Part shown: positions 35,989 through 45,307 of the stretch, piece after piece
Layout of the letters: each line of letters begins with the position of its first letter
Position numbering within the stretch: position 1 is the first letter of the stretch
Assembly: GCF_001273835.1 (NCBI RefSeq)
Contig: NZ_JHEI01000143.1
Location: forward strand, 89,239-153,238
Length of the DNA: 64,000 nt
Direction of reading: 5' to 3'
DNA from: Leucobacter celer subsp. astrifaciens
Lineage (GTDB): Bacteria > Actinomycetota > Actinomycetes > Actinomycetales > Microbacteriaceae
Program-made: the position numbers and the translations under genes
Notes under the pieces: model-generated
What the model saw: the letters and a program-made list of their open reading frames with translations, nothing else
The model's database searches: none
What the model was told of the DNA's origin: nothing

Positions 35989-37089
35989 ATGAAGCGCGTC
36001 GTCATCCTCGGATCCACAGGCTCGATCGGCGAGCAGGCGCTCGACGTGATCCGCAAGAACCCGTCGAAGTTCCAAGTGGTGGGCCTCGTCGCGGGGTCCC
36101 AGGCTGACCGGGTGCAGCAGCAGGCCGATGAGTTCAACGTCGAGCACACCGCCCTCGGAGCCGACGCCGCCGTCAAGCTGATCCGCGAGGTGCCGGCCGA
36201 CGTGGTGCTGAACGGCATCACGGGATCGATCGGGCTCGGCCCCACCATCGCGGCGCTCGAGGCCGGCCGCACCCTGGCGCTCGCGAACAAGGAATCGCTG
36301 ATCGTGGGCGGCGACCTCGTCGCGGGAATGGCGGCACCCGGCCAGATCGTTCCGGTCGACTCCGAGCACTCGGCGATCGCGCAGGCGCTCCGCTCGGGCA
36401 GCAGCGACGAGGTGCGCCGGATCGTGCTCACCGCCTCGGGCGGACCGTTCCGCGGTCGCAGCCGCGAGTCTCTGCGCGACGTGACCCCCGAGCAGGCGCT
36501 CGCCCACCCCACGTGGAGCATGGGCAGAGTGGTCACCACGAACTCGGCGACGCTCGTGAACAAGGGGCTCGAGATCATCGAGGCGCACCTGCTGTTCGGC
36601 GTCTCGTACGGGGACATCGACGTGGTGGTGCACCCGCAGTCGATCGTGCACTCGATGGTCGAGTTCGTCGACGGATCGACGATCGCGCAGGCGTCGCCGC
36701 CCGATATGCGTCTGCCCATCTCGCTCGGCCTCAACTGGCCCGATCGGCTCGCGAACGTCGGGGCGCCGCTCGACTGGACGACCGCCTCGAGCTGGGAGTT
36801 CGAACCGCTCGATACGGCCGCCTTTCCCGCGGTGGACCTGGCGAAAGAGGTGGGGCGGGCCAGACGCACCTACCCGGCGGTGTTCAACGCCGTGAACGAG
36901 GAGGCGGTGGAGGCCTTCCACGCGGGTCGGATCGGCTTCCTCGACATCGTGGACATCGTGCGCGAGGTGCTCGAAGCGCACTCCGCCCCCGAGAAGCTCA
37001 CGCTCGAGTCCCTCGCCGAGGCCGAGCGCTGGGCGCGCGAGCGGGCTCAACGGGTGATCGCCGCGCGCTCGGCCCGCTCCGCTGGTTGA
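35989..37089 (+). CDS. dxr: 1-deoxy-D-xylulose-5-phosphate reductoisomerase Dxr
   Basis: A 366-residue enzyme (369 if started at ATG 35980) that makes 2-C-methyl-D-erythritol 4-phosphate, the committed step of the MEP pathway. NADPH motif LGSTGSIG at the N-terminus, [27 protein letters not shown] and [19 protein letters not shown] are all present. The second ATG is preferred because CAGAAT lies seven bases before it, as in other leaderless starts here. The stop TGA is contributed by a GGTTGAGCGAG repeat that begins inside the last codons. Confidence 0.94.
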   Translation: MKRVVILGSTGSIGEQALDVIRKNPSKFQVVGLVAGSQADRVQQQADEFNVEHTALGADAAVKLIREVPADVVLNGITGSIGLGPTIAALEAGRTLALANKESLIVGGDLVAGMAAPGQIVPVDSEHSAIAQALRSGSSDEVRRIVLTASGGPFRGRSRESLRDVTPEQALAHPTWSMGRVVTTNSATLVNKGLEIIEAHLLFGVSYGDIDVVVHPQSIVHSMVEFVDGSTIAQASPPDMRLPISLGLNWPDRLANVGAPLDWTTASSWEFEPLDTAAFPAVDLAKEVGRARRTYPAVFNAVNEEAVEAFHAGRIGFLDIVDIVREVLEAHSAPEKLTLESLAEAERWARERAQRVIAARSARSAG

Positions 37090-37200
37090 GCGAGGAGCGC
37101 AGCGACGAGTCGAAACCCCGAACGCACGAGATTGCTCGATTTCGACTCGCTCCGCTCGCTCAATCGGCGGCGGAAGCCGTGCGCTTCGCTCCGCTCAACC
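37083..37200. repeat. cluster of GTTGAGCGAG repeats between dxr and rseP
   Basis: A direct copy starts at 37083 (GGTTGAGCGAGGAGCG...GAGTCGAAACCCC). An inverted copy, TTTCGACTCGCTCCGCTCGC, is at about 37139-37167, and a third inverted fragment ending in CTCAACCGGCGG is at about 37180-37206. Together they can fold into a long stem. The core is shared with 8644-8712. Confidence 0.75.
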
Positions 37201-37251
37201 GGCGGAGGCGACTCCCCGAAACTCCACAGCGCGGCGCACTAGCCTGAGTGC

Positions 37252-38754
37252 GTGACTGAGGTGCTGCTCTACCTGCTCGGGATTCTGATCATCCTGTTCG
37301 GCCTCGCGCTGTCCATCGCGCTGCACGAGATCGGTCATCTGGTTCCGGCGAAGCTCTTCGGCGTCAAGGTGACGCAGTACATGGTCGGCTTCGGTCGCAC
37401 GCTGTGGTCGCGCAAGAAGGGCGAGACCGAGTACGGGGTCAAGGCGATTCCGCTCGGCGGCTACGTGGCGATGACCGGCATGTACCCTCCGAGCAAGCCG
37501 GGGGAGGCGCCGCGCGCATCGACGACCGGCTTCCTGAACTCGGTCGTCGAGGAGGGTGCGGGATCCGCGAAGCGCACTCCTCGCGGCGACGTGGTCGCCG
37601 AGCTCGAGCGCATCGGGGATCCCGATTCGCCCGCGGGATCAGACGCAGCCGGTATAGATGCAGCCGGCACCGATGCAGCCGGTACCGACGAGCCGCGCCG
37701 CGGCATCGCCGGCATGGTGGACGATGCGCGGCTGGCGAGCGCGGAGACCATCGACGCGGGCGAGGATCACCGCACCTTCTACCGGCTCCCGGTCTGGAAG
37801 AAGATCGTCATCATGCTCGGCGGTCCGTTCATGAACCTGGTGCTCGCCTTCGTGTTCTTCGCGATCGTGCTGGTCGGTTTCGGGCTGCCGCAGAGCAGCA
37901 CCACGATCGGGAGCGTGAGCGAGTGCCTGCAGCCCGCCTCCAGCACCGCCACCTCCTGCGGCAGCGGAGATCCCGCGGCCCCGGCCGCCGAGGCCGGGCT
38001 GCTCCCGGGGGACCGGGTGATCGCGGTCGACGGCACCGCCATCGAGAGCTGGGACCAGTTCCGCGGGATCGTGGGCATGGCGCCGGGCCGTGTGCTGGAC
38101 GTGGAGATCGAGCGGGACGGGACGCAGCAGACGCTGCAGCTCACACCGGTCTCGAACGAGCGCTCAGTGATCGACGCCGGCGGGCAGCTCGTGACCGATG
38201 CGAGCGGGAAGCCGCTCACCGAGACGGTCGGGATGATCGGTGCGACGCCGGCATCGGAGACGGTCTCGCAGCCCATCACGGAGGTGCCGGCCTTCGTGGG
38301 GGACAATGTGCAGCGGGTCGCCGGGGTCATCGTGCGGCTGCCTGAGCGCATGGTCGACATCTGGCACGCCGCCTTCGGAGCGGAGGAGCGCGATCCCGAC
38401 GGCCCCATCAGCGTGGTCGGCGTGGGCCGGCTCGCGGGCGAGATCGTCAGCCTCGACGAGGCTCCCGTCGCCGCTCGCGCGCAGACGATGTTCGGGCTGC
38501 TCGGATCCCTGAACGTCGCACTCTTCGTGTTCAACCTCGTGCCCCTCATGCCGCTCGACGGCGGACACGTGGCCGGCGCGCTCTACGAGGGCGCGAAGCG
38601 CGGGATCGCGCGGCTGCGCCGCAAACCCGACCCCGGACCCATCGACACGGCGAGAATGGTGCCGGTCACCTTCGTCGTGGTCGTGGTGCTCGGGGGGATG
38701 AGCGCGCTGCTGATGTACGCCGACATCGTGAAGCCGGTGCAGTTGTTCGGCTGA
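37252..38754 (+). CDS. rseP: site-2 intramembrane metalloprotease RseP/RIP1 type (M50)
   Basis: A 500-residue membrane protease that cuts anti-sigma factors or other membrane proteins. Zinc site HEIGH near residue 25-29 in helix 1, a PDZ domain (AGLLPGDRVIAVDGTAI, about 250-270) and the third zinc ligand in LMPLDGGH near 440 are visible. It is longer than the usual 420-450 residues because of an acidic insert (about 95-175) that includes three copies of a DAAG-T/I unit. TAGCCT sits six bases before the GTG start, so the mRNA may be leaderless. The position between dxr and ispG is typical. Confidence 0.92.
   Translation: MTEVLLYLLGILIILFGLALSIALHEIGHLVPAKLFGVKVTQYMVGFGRTLWSRKKGETEYGVKAIPLGGYVAMTGMYPPSKPGEAPRASTTGFLNSVVEEGAGSAKRTPRGDVVAELERIGDPDSPAGSDAAGIDAAGTDAAGTDEPRRGIAGMVDDARLASAETIDAGEDHRTFYRLPVWKKIVIMLGGPFMNLVLAFVFFAIVLVGFGLPQSSTTIGSVSECLQPASSTATSCGSGDPAAPAAEAGLLPGDRVIAVDGTAIESWDQFRGIVGMAPGRVLDVEIERDGTQQTLQLTPVSNERSVIDAGGQLVTDASGKPLTETVGMIGATPASETVSQPITEVPAFVGDNVQRVAGVIVRLPERMVDIWHAAFGAEERDPDGPISVVGVGRLAGEIVSLDEAPVAARAQTMFGLLGSLNVALFVFNLVPLMPLDGGHVAGALYEGAKRGIARLRRKPDPGPIDTARMVPVTFVVVVVLGGMSALLMYADIVKPVQLFG
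37642..37686 (+). repeat. 15-bp tandem repeat inside rseP
   Basis: GATGCAGCCGGTACC-like units occur at 37642-37656, 37657-37671 and 37672-37686. They encode repeated DAAGI/DAAGT in a cytoplasmic acidic insert. The number of units may vary between strains. Confidence 0.75.
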
Positions 38755-38773
38755 CGCCGAGCTGCATCTACTC

Positions 38774-38804
38774 GCAGCCGTGTGCGGCGCTTTCACACGG
38801 CTGC
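38774..38804. repeat. 11-bp hairpin of the GCGGCGCTTTC repeat family
   Basis: GCAGCCGTGTG (38774-38784) pairs exactly with 38794-38804 around CGGCGCTTT. It is followed by TGCGAAACGCTGCGCGTT. This arrangement (GGCGGCGCTTTC, arm, then GAAA-GCTG-GCGC) is shared with 60512-60557 and in part with 27880-27925. It lies downstream of rseP. Confidence 0.6.
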
Positions 38805-38869
38805 GAAACGCTGCGCGTTCCGCTGACGCCGCGTGCAGGTGACGCCGTACCGGTCCGACAACGCCTCCA

Positions 38870-38924
38870 CGCGCGTCAGTAGTTGCTGCCTCCGGTCAGG
38901 TTTGGTGACAACTACTGACGCGCG
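38870..38924. repeat. stem-loop repeat family 1, copy 3 (55 bp, inverted orientation)
   Basis: Arms CGCGCGTCAGTAGTTG (38870-38885) and 38909-38924 are exactly complementary. The 23-base loop reads TCACCAAAC at its start on the minus strand, so this copy is reversed relative to copies 1 and 2. It lies between rseP and ispG, about 50 bases before the ispG -10. Confidence 0.85.
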
Positions 38925-38987
38925 GACGCGGGTCGGCGCGCCTCCGATCGGGTCCGGACCTCAGACCGCAGAGGTAGACTCGTGCAC

Positions 38988-40139
38988 GTGGCAGCAGTCA
39001 ATCTAGGAATGCCGACGGCGCCCGAGGTGCTCGCACCGCGGCGCAAGACCCGCGAGATCTCGGTCGGATCGGTACGGGTGGGCGGCAGCGCCCCGATCTC
39101 GGTGCAGTCGATGACCACGACGCCCACCACCGACATCAACGCGACGCTGCAGCAGATCGCCGAGCTCACGGCCGCCGGCTGCGACATCGTGCGCGTCGCG
39201 TGCCCCAGCCGCGACGACGCCGAGGCGCTGCCCATCATCGCGATGAAGAGCCAGATCCCCGTCATCGCCGACATCCACTTCCAGCCGAACTACGTCTTCG
39301 CCGCGATCGACGCGGGCTGCGCCGCCGTGCGCGTCAACCCGGGCAACATCCGCAAGTTCGACGACCAGGTGGGCGAGATCGCCCGGCGGGCCGCGGCGGC
39401 GGGGGTGTCGCTGCGCATCGGTGTGAACGCGGGATCCCTCGACCGTCGTCTGCTCGAGAAGTACGGCAAGGCCACCCCCGAAGCGCTCGTCGAGAGCGCG
39501 GTGTGGGAGGCCTCGCTCTTCGAGGAGCACGGCTTCCACGACTTCAAGATCTCGGTCAAGCACAACGACCCCATCGTCATGGTCAAGGCGTACCGTCTGC
39601 TGGCCGAGCGCGGCGACTGGCCGCTGCACCTCGGCGTCACCGAGGCCGGGCCCGCCTTCCAGGGCACCATCAAGAGTGCGACGGCGTTCGGCATCCTGCT
39701 GTCGGAGGGCATCGGCGACACGATCCGGGTCTCGCTCTCGGCTCCTCCGGTCGAGGAGGTGAAGGTCGGCCTGCAGATCCTGCAGTCGCTGAACCTGCGC
39801 GAGCGCAAGCTCGAGATCGTGTCGTGCCCCTCCTGCGGGCGCGCGCAGGTGGACGTCTACACGCTGGCCGACGAGGTGACCGCGGGGCTCGAGGGCATGA
39901 GCGTGCCGCTGCGCGTCGCCGTGATGGGCTGCGTGGTGAACGGGCCGGGCGAGGCGCGCGAGGCCGACCTGGGTGTCGCCTCGGGCAACGGCAAGGGTCA
40001 GATCTTCGTGAAGGGCGAGGTCATCAAGACCGTGCCCGAGAGCGAGATCGTCGCGACCCTGATCGAGGAGGCGAACCGGATCGCGGCCGAGATGCCCGCG
40101 TCGGCGGGCACCGGGGTGCCCGAGGTCGTCACGGCGTAG
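38988..40139 (+). CDS. ispG: 4-hydroxy-3-methylbut-2-en-1-yl diphosphate synthase IspG (GcpE)
   Basis: A 383-residue [4Fe-4S] enzyme of the MEP pathway, the next-to-last step to isoprenoid diphosphates. Blocks: [45 protein letters not shown], and the cluster cysteines in [11 protein letters not shown] and [14 protein letters not shown] 38988 lies seven bases after TAGACT (38975-38980), fitting a leaderless mRNA. An in-frame GTG at 38982 with GAGGT upstream is the alternative and adds two residues. Confidence 0.95.
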   Translation: MAAVNLGMPTAPEVLAPRRKTREISVGSVRVGGSAPISVQSMTTTPTTDINATLQQIAELTAAGCDIVRVACPSRDDAEALPIIAMKSQIPVIADIHFQPNYVFAAIDAGCAAVRVNPGNIRKFDDQVGEIARRAAAAGVSLRIGVNAGSLDRRLLEKYGKATPEALVESAVWEASLFEEHGFHDFKISVKHNDPIVMVKAYRLLAERGDWPLHLGVTEAGPAFQGTIKSATAFGILLSEGIGDTIRVSLSAPPVEEVKVGLQILQSLNLRERKLEIVSCPSCGRAQVDVYTLADEVTAGLEGMSVPLRVAVMGCVVNGPGEAREADLGVASGNGKGQIFVKGEVIKTVPESEIVATLIEEANRIAAEMPASAGTGVPEVVTA

Positions 40140-40146
40140 CGCCGCG

Positions 40147-40254
40147 GCGCCGGATCATCACAGCGTCGAATCACCGCGGCGCCGAATCACCTCGGCGTCG
40201 AATCACTTCAGTGCCGAATCACTTCAGTGCCGAATATCCCCCTCGCGGGGGATA
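40147..40254. repeat. 16-bp tandem repeat (5-6 copies) followed by a small hairpin
   Basis: Units of GCGYCGAATCACYTCG start at 40147, 40163, 40179, 40195, 40211 and, partial, 40227. The last unit runs into an exact 8-bp hairpin, TATCCCCC-TCGC-GGGGGATA (40235-40254). The array lies just after the ispG stop and before the -10 of the next gene. It is too short-spaced and spacer-free to be CRISPR. Confidence 0.75.
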
Positions 40255-40287
40255 CGGGGGCGCGTTCGTGCGCGTAGCGTGAACGGC

Positions 40288-40629
40288 ATGGCTGGAACAG
40301 GAGACACGGATTCCTCGGCGGGACGGGGGCTCACCCTCGGACTGGTGATCGGCTTCGCCGTCGGCGTCAGCATCGGCGTCGCGACTGACAACCTCTCGCT
40401 CTGGATGATCATCGGCGCCGGTCTCGGGCTGGTACTCGGGCTGGCCTATGACAACGGGCGCAAACGCGCAGGAACGACGGCCCCGGTGAAGGTGGTCGAC
40501 GGCGCGACCTACACGATCGTGAAGCGATCCGATCCCGTTTCCGGCCAGAGGGCGCACTACTGGCTCGGCGATAACGGGATGGAGCTGGAGCTCACCGACG
40601 GAGAGGCGGAGCAGTACGGGCTAGGCTGA
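40288..40629 (+). CDS. small membrane protein, two glycine-rich helices
   Basis: A 113-residue protein with two adjacent hydrophobic segments (GLTLGLVIGFAVGVSIGV and MIIGAGLGLVLGLAY), then a soluble basic-to-acidic tail (VDGATYTIV, HYWLGDNGMELEL). No known family is recognised with certainty. ATG 40288 has TAGCGT seven bases upstream; an in-frame GTG at 40279 is less likely. Its stop overlaps the end of the convergent ribonuclease gene by nine bases. Confidence 0.65.
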   Translation: MAGTGDTDSSAGRGLTLGLVIGFAVGVSIGVATDNLSLWMIIGAGLGLVLGLAYDNGRKRAGTTAPVKVVDGATYTIVKRSDPVSGQRAHYWLGDNGMELELTDGEAEQYGLG

Positions 40630-42069
40630 CGCCTTCGCCTCGCGTGCTGTCGCGAGCGCCGCGAGTTCGATGCTTCCGCTCGGCACGTCCGCCGCGATCA
40701 CCCGGACCTCGACGCGCGTGCCCGCCTCCAGCCCGTCCGCGGGGCACTGCGCGGTCACGGCGGGTTCCGCGAGCTGCACCCTGGCGCGCTCGCCCCGCAC
40801 CTCGACGACCACCGCGGGGAAGACCTCTCCGACGCGATCCCGCAGCAGCGCCGCTTCGACGCGGTCGAGGGCAGCGGATCCGATCCCGCCCGCGAGTCGA
40901 TTCGATGCGCGCATCAGAGACGGCAGCTCCGACAGGCTCTCGCGCACCCAGCTCGGCACCGGTCGATCCGTGCACAGCGCCTCGCAGATGACGAGCCCCC
41001 AGCGATCCACGAGCCTTCTGAGCGGGGCGGTGACGTGCGCGTAGGGTGCGGCGATCGCGGCCTGCTCGGTTTCTGCCGGAGCCTCTCCGTCGAACGGCGC
41101 GTACTCCGCTCCGCGGAAGAGCGAGGCCGCCGCCTGCAGAATCGCGGGGGTCGAGGCCTCGTCGGTGTCGAGGCCGCGCAGGTACTCGCCGTAGCTGTCG
41201 TTCCGACTCCACGGCTGGCCGAGGGCGGCGACCCGGGAGCGGAACTCGCCCAGAGCCCCGGTGCCGGGAGGGGGCATGATCCGGAGCACGCCGATTCCGC
41301 CGTCGAGCATCATCTCTCCGGCCGCGATCCCGGTGAGCAGCGAGAGCTGCGCGTTCCAATCCTCGACGGGCAGCGGGTAGCGTCGCACGATGCGATACCC
41401 CTCGGGATCCCGCACGATCTCCTCGTCCGGCATGTTGAGACTCGCACCGCCGCGCGCCCGCTCCTGCGCGATCCGCAGCTTCCCGACCTCCGGCAGCAGC
41501 GCGAGAGGGCCCTCGACGGTGCCGGTCTCGAAGGCTCGTTGCGCCCCCTCGTAGTCGAGTTGAGCGCGCGACCGGATGACGGCGCGCTCGACCCGCGCAT
41601 CGGTCGCGGCCCCCGTCTCGTCCAGATCGATGGTCCACACGAAGGCCGGACGATCCTGTCCCGGGAGCAGCGAGGCCCGGTCCTCGCTGAGCGTCGGAGG
41701 GTGCAGCGGTACGCGGGCGTCGGGCAGACACAGGGTCTGACCGCGCAGGCGCGCCTCGGCGTCGAGGGCCCCGCCCGGCGGCACATGACCGGGGAGATCC
41801 GCGATCGCGTAGCGCACCCGATACCCGCCGCTGCGGCGCTCGATGTGGAAGGCCTGGTCGAGATCCCGCGAACCCTGCGGGTCGAGCGTGACGAAGTCGA
41901 TGTCGCGCAGATCGGGCTCGGGCACCGAGGACGGCGCTTCGGAGGCCTCCTCGAGCACCGCAGCGGGGAATCCGTCGGGCACGGCGAACTCGATGCGCAG
42001 GGCAGCGAGCGCCTCCGCGAGCTGCCCGCCGGCGGAGAGCGGTGAGAGATGCGTGTGCCTGACCGGCAT
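40621..42069 (-). CDS. RNB-domain ribonuclease (RNase II/R family, short form)
   Basis: A 482-residue exoribonuclease-like protein. The RNB catalytic block is clear (FVTLDPQGSRDLDQAFHIE near 60-78, with the Asp residues that bind metal), then RYAIADLPGHVPPGGALDAEARLRGQ-like sequence in parts (YAIADLPGHV, LDAEARLRGQT), LSEDRASLLPG, and HVTAPLRRLVDRW near 345. A small S1-like C-terminal domain may remain, but the N-terminal cold-shock domains of full-length RNase R are absent. TAGGCT-N6-ATG (42076-42081) indicates leaderless expression. Divergent from the SRPBCC gene. Confidence 0.88.
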   Translation of the reverse strand: MPVRHTHLSPLSAGGQLAEALAALRIEFAVPDGFPAAVLEEASEAPSSVPEPDLRDIDFVTLDPQGSRDLDQAFHIERRSGGYRVRYAIADLPGHVPPGGALDAEARLRGQTLCLPDARVPLHPPTLSEDRASLLPGQDRPAFVWTIDLDETGAATDARVERAVIRSRAQLDYEGAQRAFETGTVEGPLALLPEVGKLRIAQERARGGASLNMPDEEIVRDPEGYRIVRRYPLPVEDWNAQLSLLTGIAAGEMMLDGGIGVLRIMPPPGTGALGEFRSRVAALGQPWSRNDSYGEYLRGLDTDEASTPAILQAAASLFRGAEYAPFDGEAPAETEQAAIAAPYAHVTAPLRRLVDRWGLVICEALCTDRPVPSWVRESLSELPSLMRASNRLAGGIGSAALDRVEAALLRDRVGEVFPAVVVEVRGERARVQLAEPAVTAQCPADGLEAGTRVEVRVIAADVPSGSIELAALATAREAKASA

Positions 42070-42136
42070 GGCCCCAGCCTATCGGTGCGGTGCGCGGATC
42101 CCGGAGGTTCGCACCGTGCCGTGCTACCGTGCGGGC

Positions 42137-42598
42137 ATGCCGAGAACCGACACCGCCGTCCGCGAGATCGCCTCAGCCCCCGAGCGCGTCTACGCCGCAT
42201 TCGTCGACCCCGAAGCGCTGAGCCGCTGGCTGCCGCCGAGCGGTATGCGCGGCAGTTTCGAGCACTTCGATGCGAGCCCGGGCGGCTCCTACCGGATGGT
42301 GCTGCGGTATGAGGACCCCCTCGCATCGCCCGGAAAGGCCGGGGACGGGACGGACGTCGTGGAAGCGCGATTCGTCGAGCTCGTTCCCGGGGAGCGCGTG
42401 GTGCAGGAGATCGACTTCGTCTCGGACGATCCGGCCTACCGCGGCACCATGCGGATGACGTGGAGCGTGGCGCCGAGCGCCGCGGGCAGCCGCGTCGAGA
42501 TCCGTGCGGAGAACGTGCCGACGGGCGTCTCGGCCGCGGACCACGCCGTGGGGCTCGCCTCGTCGCTGCAGAACCTCGCCGCCCATCTGGACGGCTGA
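42137..42598 (+). CDS. SRPBCC/AHSA1-domain protein
   Basis: A 153-residue START-like fold protein: AVREIASAPERVYAAFVDPEALSRWLPP at the start (shown in part), GGSYRMVLRYED in the middle, RFVELVPGERVVQEIDF and MRMTWSV later. Such proteins bind hydrophobic ligands or act as Hsp90 activators; the specific role is unknown. TACCGT-N6-ATG (42125-42130) points to a leaderless transcript. The downstream 110 bases contain about three degenerate copies of gatcccgaccgcgacgc and no gene. Confidence 0.85.
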   Translation: MPRTDTAVREIASAPERVYAAFVDPEALSRWLPPSGMRGSFEHFDASPGGSYRMVLRYEDPLASPGKAGDGTDVVEARFVELVPGERVVQEIDFVSDDPAYRGTMRMTWSVAPSAAGSRVEIRAENVPTGVSAADHAVGLASSLQNLAAHLDG

Positions 42599-42708
42599 AC
42601 CCGGTTGCGATCCCGACCGCGGCGTGCCCGCGATCCCGACCGCGACGCATCCGTGACTCCGACCGCGACGCGCCCGGCGTACTCGGACGCGCCGCCTAGA
42701 CTGGGGGT

Positions 42709-43815
42709 GTGAAGCCTCTGCCGAACACCGATCAGCCGAACACCGACCTGCTCGAATCGCCTGCGGGCGCCGAGCCGCCCGCAGCGCCACTCTCAGCCGA
42801 GGAAGAGCTGGACGCGAGGATCGCCGAGCTCGTCATCGAGGCCGGCATCAAGGGCCAGCGGGGCCTGATCCGGCGCATCCTCGCCACCGGGATCGGGCTC
42901 GGGCAGGACGGCACGAGCCGTCTCAATCTCAAGATCACGGCTGCGGCCGTCGAGGAGATGCGGACAGCGTTCCGGCTCTTCGCCCCCTACGTCGACACTC
43001 CGAAGGTCTCGATCTTCGGCTCCGCGCGCACGAGCGTGGGAGATCCGCTCTGGCGAGCCGCCGAGGGCGCAGCGCGCGGGCTCGCCGAGCAGGGCTGGAT
43101 GGTCGTGACGGGCGCCGGTCCGGGGATCATGGAGGCGGCCGCGACCGGAGCCGGTCCGGAACGCTCGCTCGGGGTCTCCATTCGGCTTCCCTTCGAGGAG
43201 CGCCCGAACGCGGTCGTCGCAGACGACGACCGCAGGGTGGCGATGAAGTACTTCTTCACCCGGAAGCTCATGCTCGTGAAGGAGTCGAGCGGGTTCATCT
43301 GCCTGCCCGGCGGCTTCGGCACCATGGACGAGACCTTCGAGCTGCTCACCCTGCAGCAGACCGGCAAGATGGTGCCGATGCCGATCGTGCTGCTCGACCG
43401 CCGCGGGGGAACCTTCTGGCGAGGCTTCGCGAGGTTCGTGACGGAGGAGCTCGCGGGATCGGGCATGATCGCTGTGAACGACCTCGATCGTGTGCTCGTC
43501 ACCGACTCCGTCGATGAGGCCATCGCGGAGATCGCCGGGTTCTGGCGCAACTACGACTCGCTGCGGTGGTTCGACGAGGAACTGGTGCTGCGGCTGCGAG
43601 CCGAGCCGAGCGACGCCGAGCTCGCCGATCTCAACGAGCGCTTCTCCGGACTGTGCCTGAGCGGGCGCATCGAGCGGGCCGAGACCCGCCGTGCCGAGAT
43701 CGCCGAGCAGGATCGGCCCGAGCTGCCGCGCATCGTGCTCACCCCGCGGCAGCGGGCCGTGGGCGACCTCTACCGCCTGATCCGCGCGATCAACGAGTTG
43801 CCGAGCGCCCCGTAA
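42709..43815 (+). CDS. LOG-family protein (TIGR00730-like, possible nucleotide phosphoribohydrolase)
   Basis: A 368-residue Rossmann-like protein. The lysine-decarboxylase-like LOG motif is PGGFGTMDETFELLTLQQTGK near residue 202-222, with part of the PGGxGTxxE catalytic signature. SIFGSARTS near 102 and GAGPGIMEAA near 138 are also typical. Members release bases from nucleoside monophosphates, including cytokinin precursors. Extra N- and C-terminal segments make it longer than the common 180-residue form. TAGACT-N6-GTG (42697-42702) suggests a leaderless mRNA. The 3' end overlaps the convergent amidase gene by 26 bases. Confidence 0.87.
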   Translation: MKPLPNTDQPNTDLLESPAGAEPPAAPLSAEEELDARIAELVIEAGIKGQRGLIRRILATGIGLGQDGTSRLNLKITAAAVEEMRTAFRLFAPYVDTPKVSIFGSARTSVGDPLWRAAEGAARGLAEQGWMVVTGAGPGIMEAAATGAGPERSLGVSIRLPFEERPNAVVADDDRRVAMKYFFTRKLMLVKESSGFICLPGGFGTMDETFELLTLQQTGKMVPMPIVLLDRRGGTFWRGFARFVTEELAGSGMIAVNDLDRVLVTDSVDEAIAEIAGFWRNYDSLRWFDEELVLRLRAEPSDAELADLNERFSGLCLSGRIERAETRRAEIAEQDRPELPRIVLTPRQRAVGDLYRLIRAINELPSAP

Positions 43816-45304
43816 CCTCGAGCGGGGCCAGAAGCGGCCAGGGCTGGAGCTCCTCGACGGCCGCCCCGGCGCGGAACACCGACTCCTCCGCATAGGGGTG
43901 GCCGACGATCTGCACTCCGATCGGCACGCCGTTGCCCGCGATGCCGGCCGGCACCGCCAGCACCGGGCAGCGGTTGCCGACGTTGAACGGCACGGTCATG
44001 TGGGCCTGCCAGTAGTGCTCGAGATGCACTTCGCGGCCGCTCCCCGGGGCATCCGGATCCGGAAGAGCGATCCCGTCGAGATAGCTCGCGTCGGCGATGA
44101 GACCGTCGACGGCGCTGACCGGCGTGAGCAGCACGTCGAACCCCTCCATCGCCGCGGCGAGCTCGAGCTGCATGCGGCTTTCGCCCTCCAGGGTCTCGAC
44201 GAGGCTCAACCGCTCGCCGGCCGCGAGCGCGTCTGCGATGAACCGCTCGGTGTAGTCGGTGAGCGCCGGCATTCCCGCGGTCAGCCGGGCCATGGCCGGG
44301 CCGAGGATGTGCCCGAAGTGGCCCATGGTGATCTCCCGGATCCTCGAGCTCGTCCACGGCAGCTCCACCTCTTCGACGATCGCGCCGGCGTCGGCGAGCA
44401 ACGCAGCCAGGCGCAGGATCGCGTCCCGTACATCGGGGTGCACGGGGTAGTCCCCGAGGCGGACCGACACCGCCACGCGCCGCCTCGCGACCCATCCAGC
44501 GGCGTCGGGATACTCGAGCGGGATCCGACCCTCACCGGGCACGGTCCCGTGGTCGACGGGGTGGATCCCCGAGAGCACGTTCGTCAGCAGCGCCGTGTCG
44601 GTGACCGAGCGGGCCATGGGGCCGTCGCCGCGGTACCAGTCGGCCGACAGCGGCGGGAGCCCGGGGATCCTCCCGTACGGGGCCTTGTAGCCGACGACCC
44701 CCGTGAACCCGGCCGGGATCCGAGTAGAGCCCGCGATGTCGGAGGCGGTGGCCAGCGGGGCATAGCCCGCGGCGAGTGCGGCCCCGGCTCCTCCGGAGGA
44801 GCCGCCGGGCGAGAAGGCGCGGTTCCAGGGGTTGCGCGTCACTCCCCAGAGCCGGGAGTGCGTGACCGTGGCGCAGCTGAACTCGGGTGAGGTGGTGCGG
44901 GCGTGCACGATCCCGCCCGCGCCCGTGATCCGCTCCACCACCGGGTGGTCCTGCTCGGCGAGCTCGTCGCGCAGCGCGACGAGTCCCTGGCTGAGCGTCT
45001 CGCCGGCGATCCCGTGCTTCTCCTTCGTCGCGACCGGCAGGCCGAGCAGTGCCGTCGGCCCGGTACCGAGGGGCTCATCGACGCCCGAGCGGTAGCGGTG
45101 CTCGGCCCTGACCGCGGCCTCGCGCGCGCGATCCAGGGTCTGCATCACGGCCGTGATCGCTCCCGACCCATCCGGGTCGGCGCGGTCCACCGCCTCGATC
45201 CGCTCCACCACGGAGTCGAAGAGATCGACCGGCGACAGCTCTCCGGTTCGGAAAGCGCGCAGCGCCTCGAGGGCGCCGAGCGCGTACGGCTGCTGCTCGG
45301 TCAC
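43790..45304 (-). CDS. amidase (amidase signature family)
   Basis: A 504-residue hydrolase with the Ser-Ser-Lys triad regions visible: Lys in LPVATKEKHGI near 94, the Gly/Ser-rich loop FSPGGSSGGAGAALAAGYAPLA near 165, and DIAGSTRIPAGFTG near 190 with the nucleophilic Ser. It splits a carboxylic amide to acid and ammonia. It starts at GTG three bases after the stop of the M20 hydrolase gene, so these form one operon with the MHS permease. Substrate unknown. Confidence 0.9.
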   Translation of the reverse strand: MTEQQPYALGALEALRAFRTGELSPVDLFDSVVERIEAVDRADPDGSGAITAVMQTLDRAREAAVRAEHRYRSGVDEPLGTGPTALLGLPVATKEKHGIAGETLSQGLVALRDELAEQDHPVVERITGAGGIVHARTTSPEFSCATVTHSRLWGVTRNPWNRAFSPGGSSGGAGAALAAGYAPLATASDIAGSTRIPAGFTGVVGYKAPYGRIPGLPPLSADWYRGDGPMARSVTDTALLTNVLSGIHPVDHGTVPGEGRIPLEYPDAAGWVARRRVAVSVRLGDYPVHPDVRDAILRLAALLADAGAIVEEVELPWTSSRIREITMGHFGHILGPAMARLTAGMPALTDYTERFIADALAAGERLSLVETLEGESRMQLELAAAMEGFDVLLTPVSAVDGLIADASYLDGIALPDPDAPGSGREVHLEHYWQAHMTVPFNVGNRCPVLAVPAGIAGNGVPIGVQIVGHPYAEESVFRAGAAVEELQPWPLLAPLEVTGRSATR

Positions 45305-45307
45305 GGA

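Noticed and set aside
38982..38987. GTG 38982 as the ispG start
   Set aside because: Possible, with GAGGT upstream, but the TAGACT-N7-GTG spacing at 38988 matches the leaderless pattern of neighbouring genes; the difference is only two residues.
40147..40235. Tandem array considered as a CRISPR
   Set aside because: Units are 16 bases with no spacers and drift in sequence; no cas genes are present.
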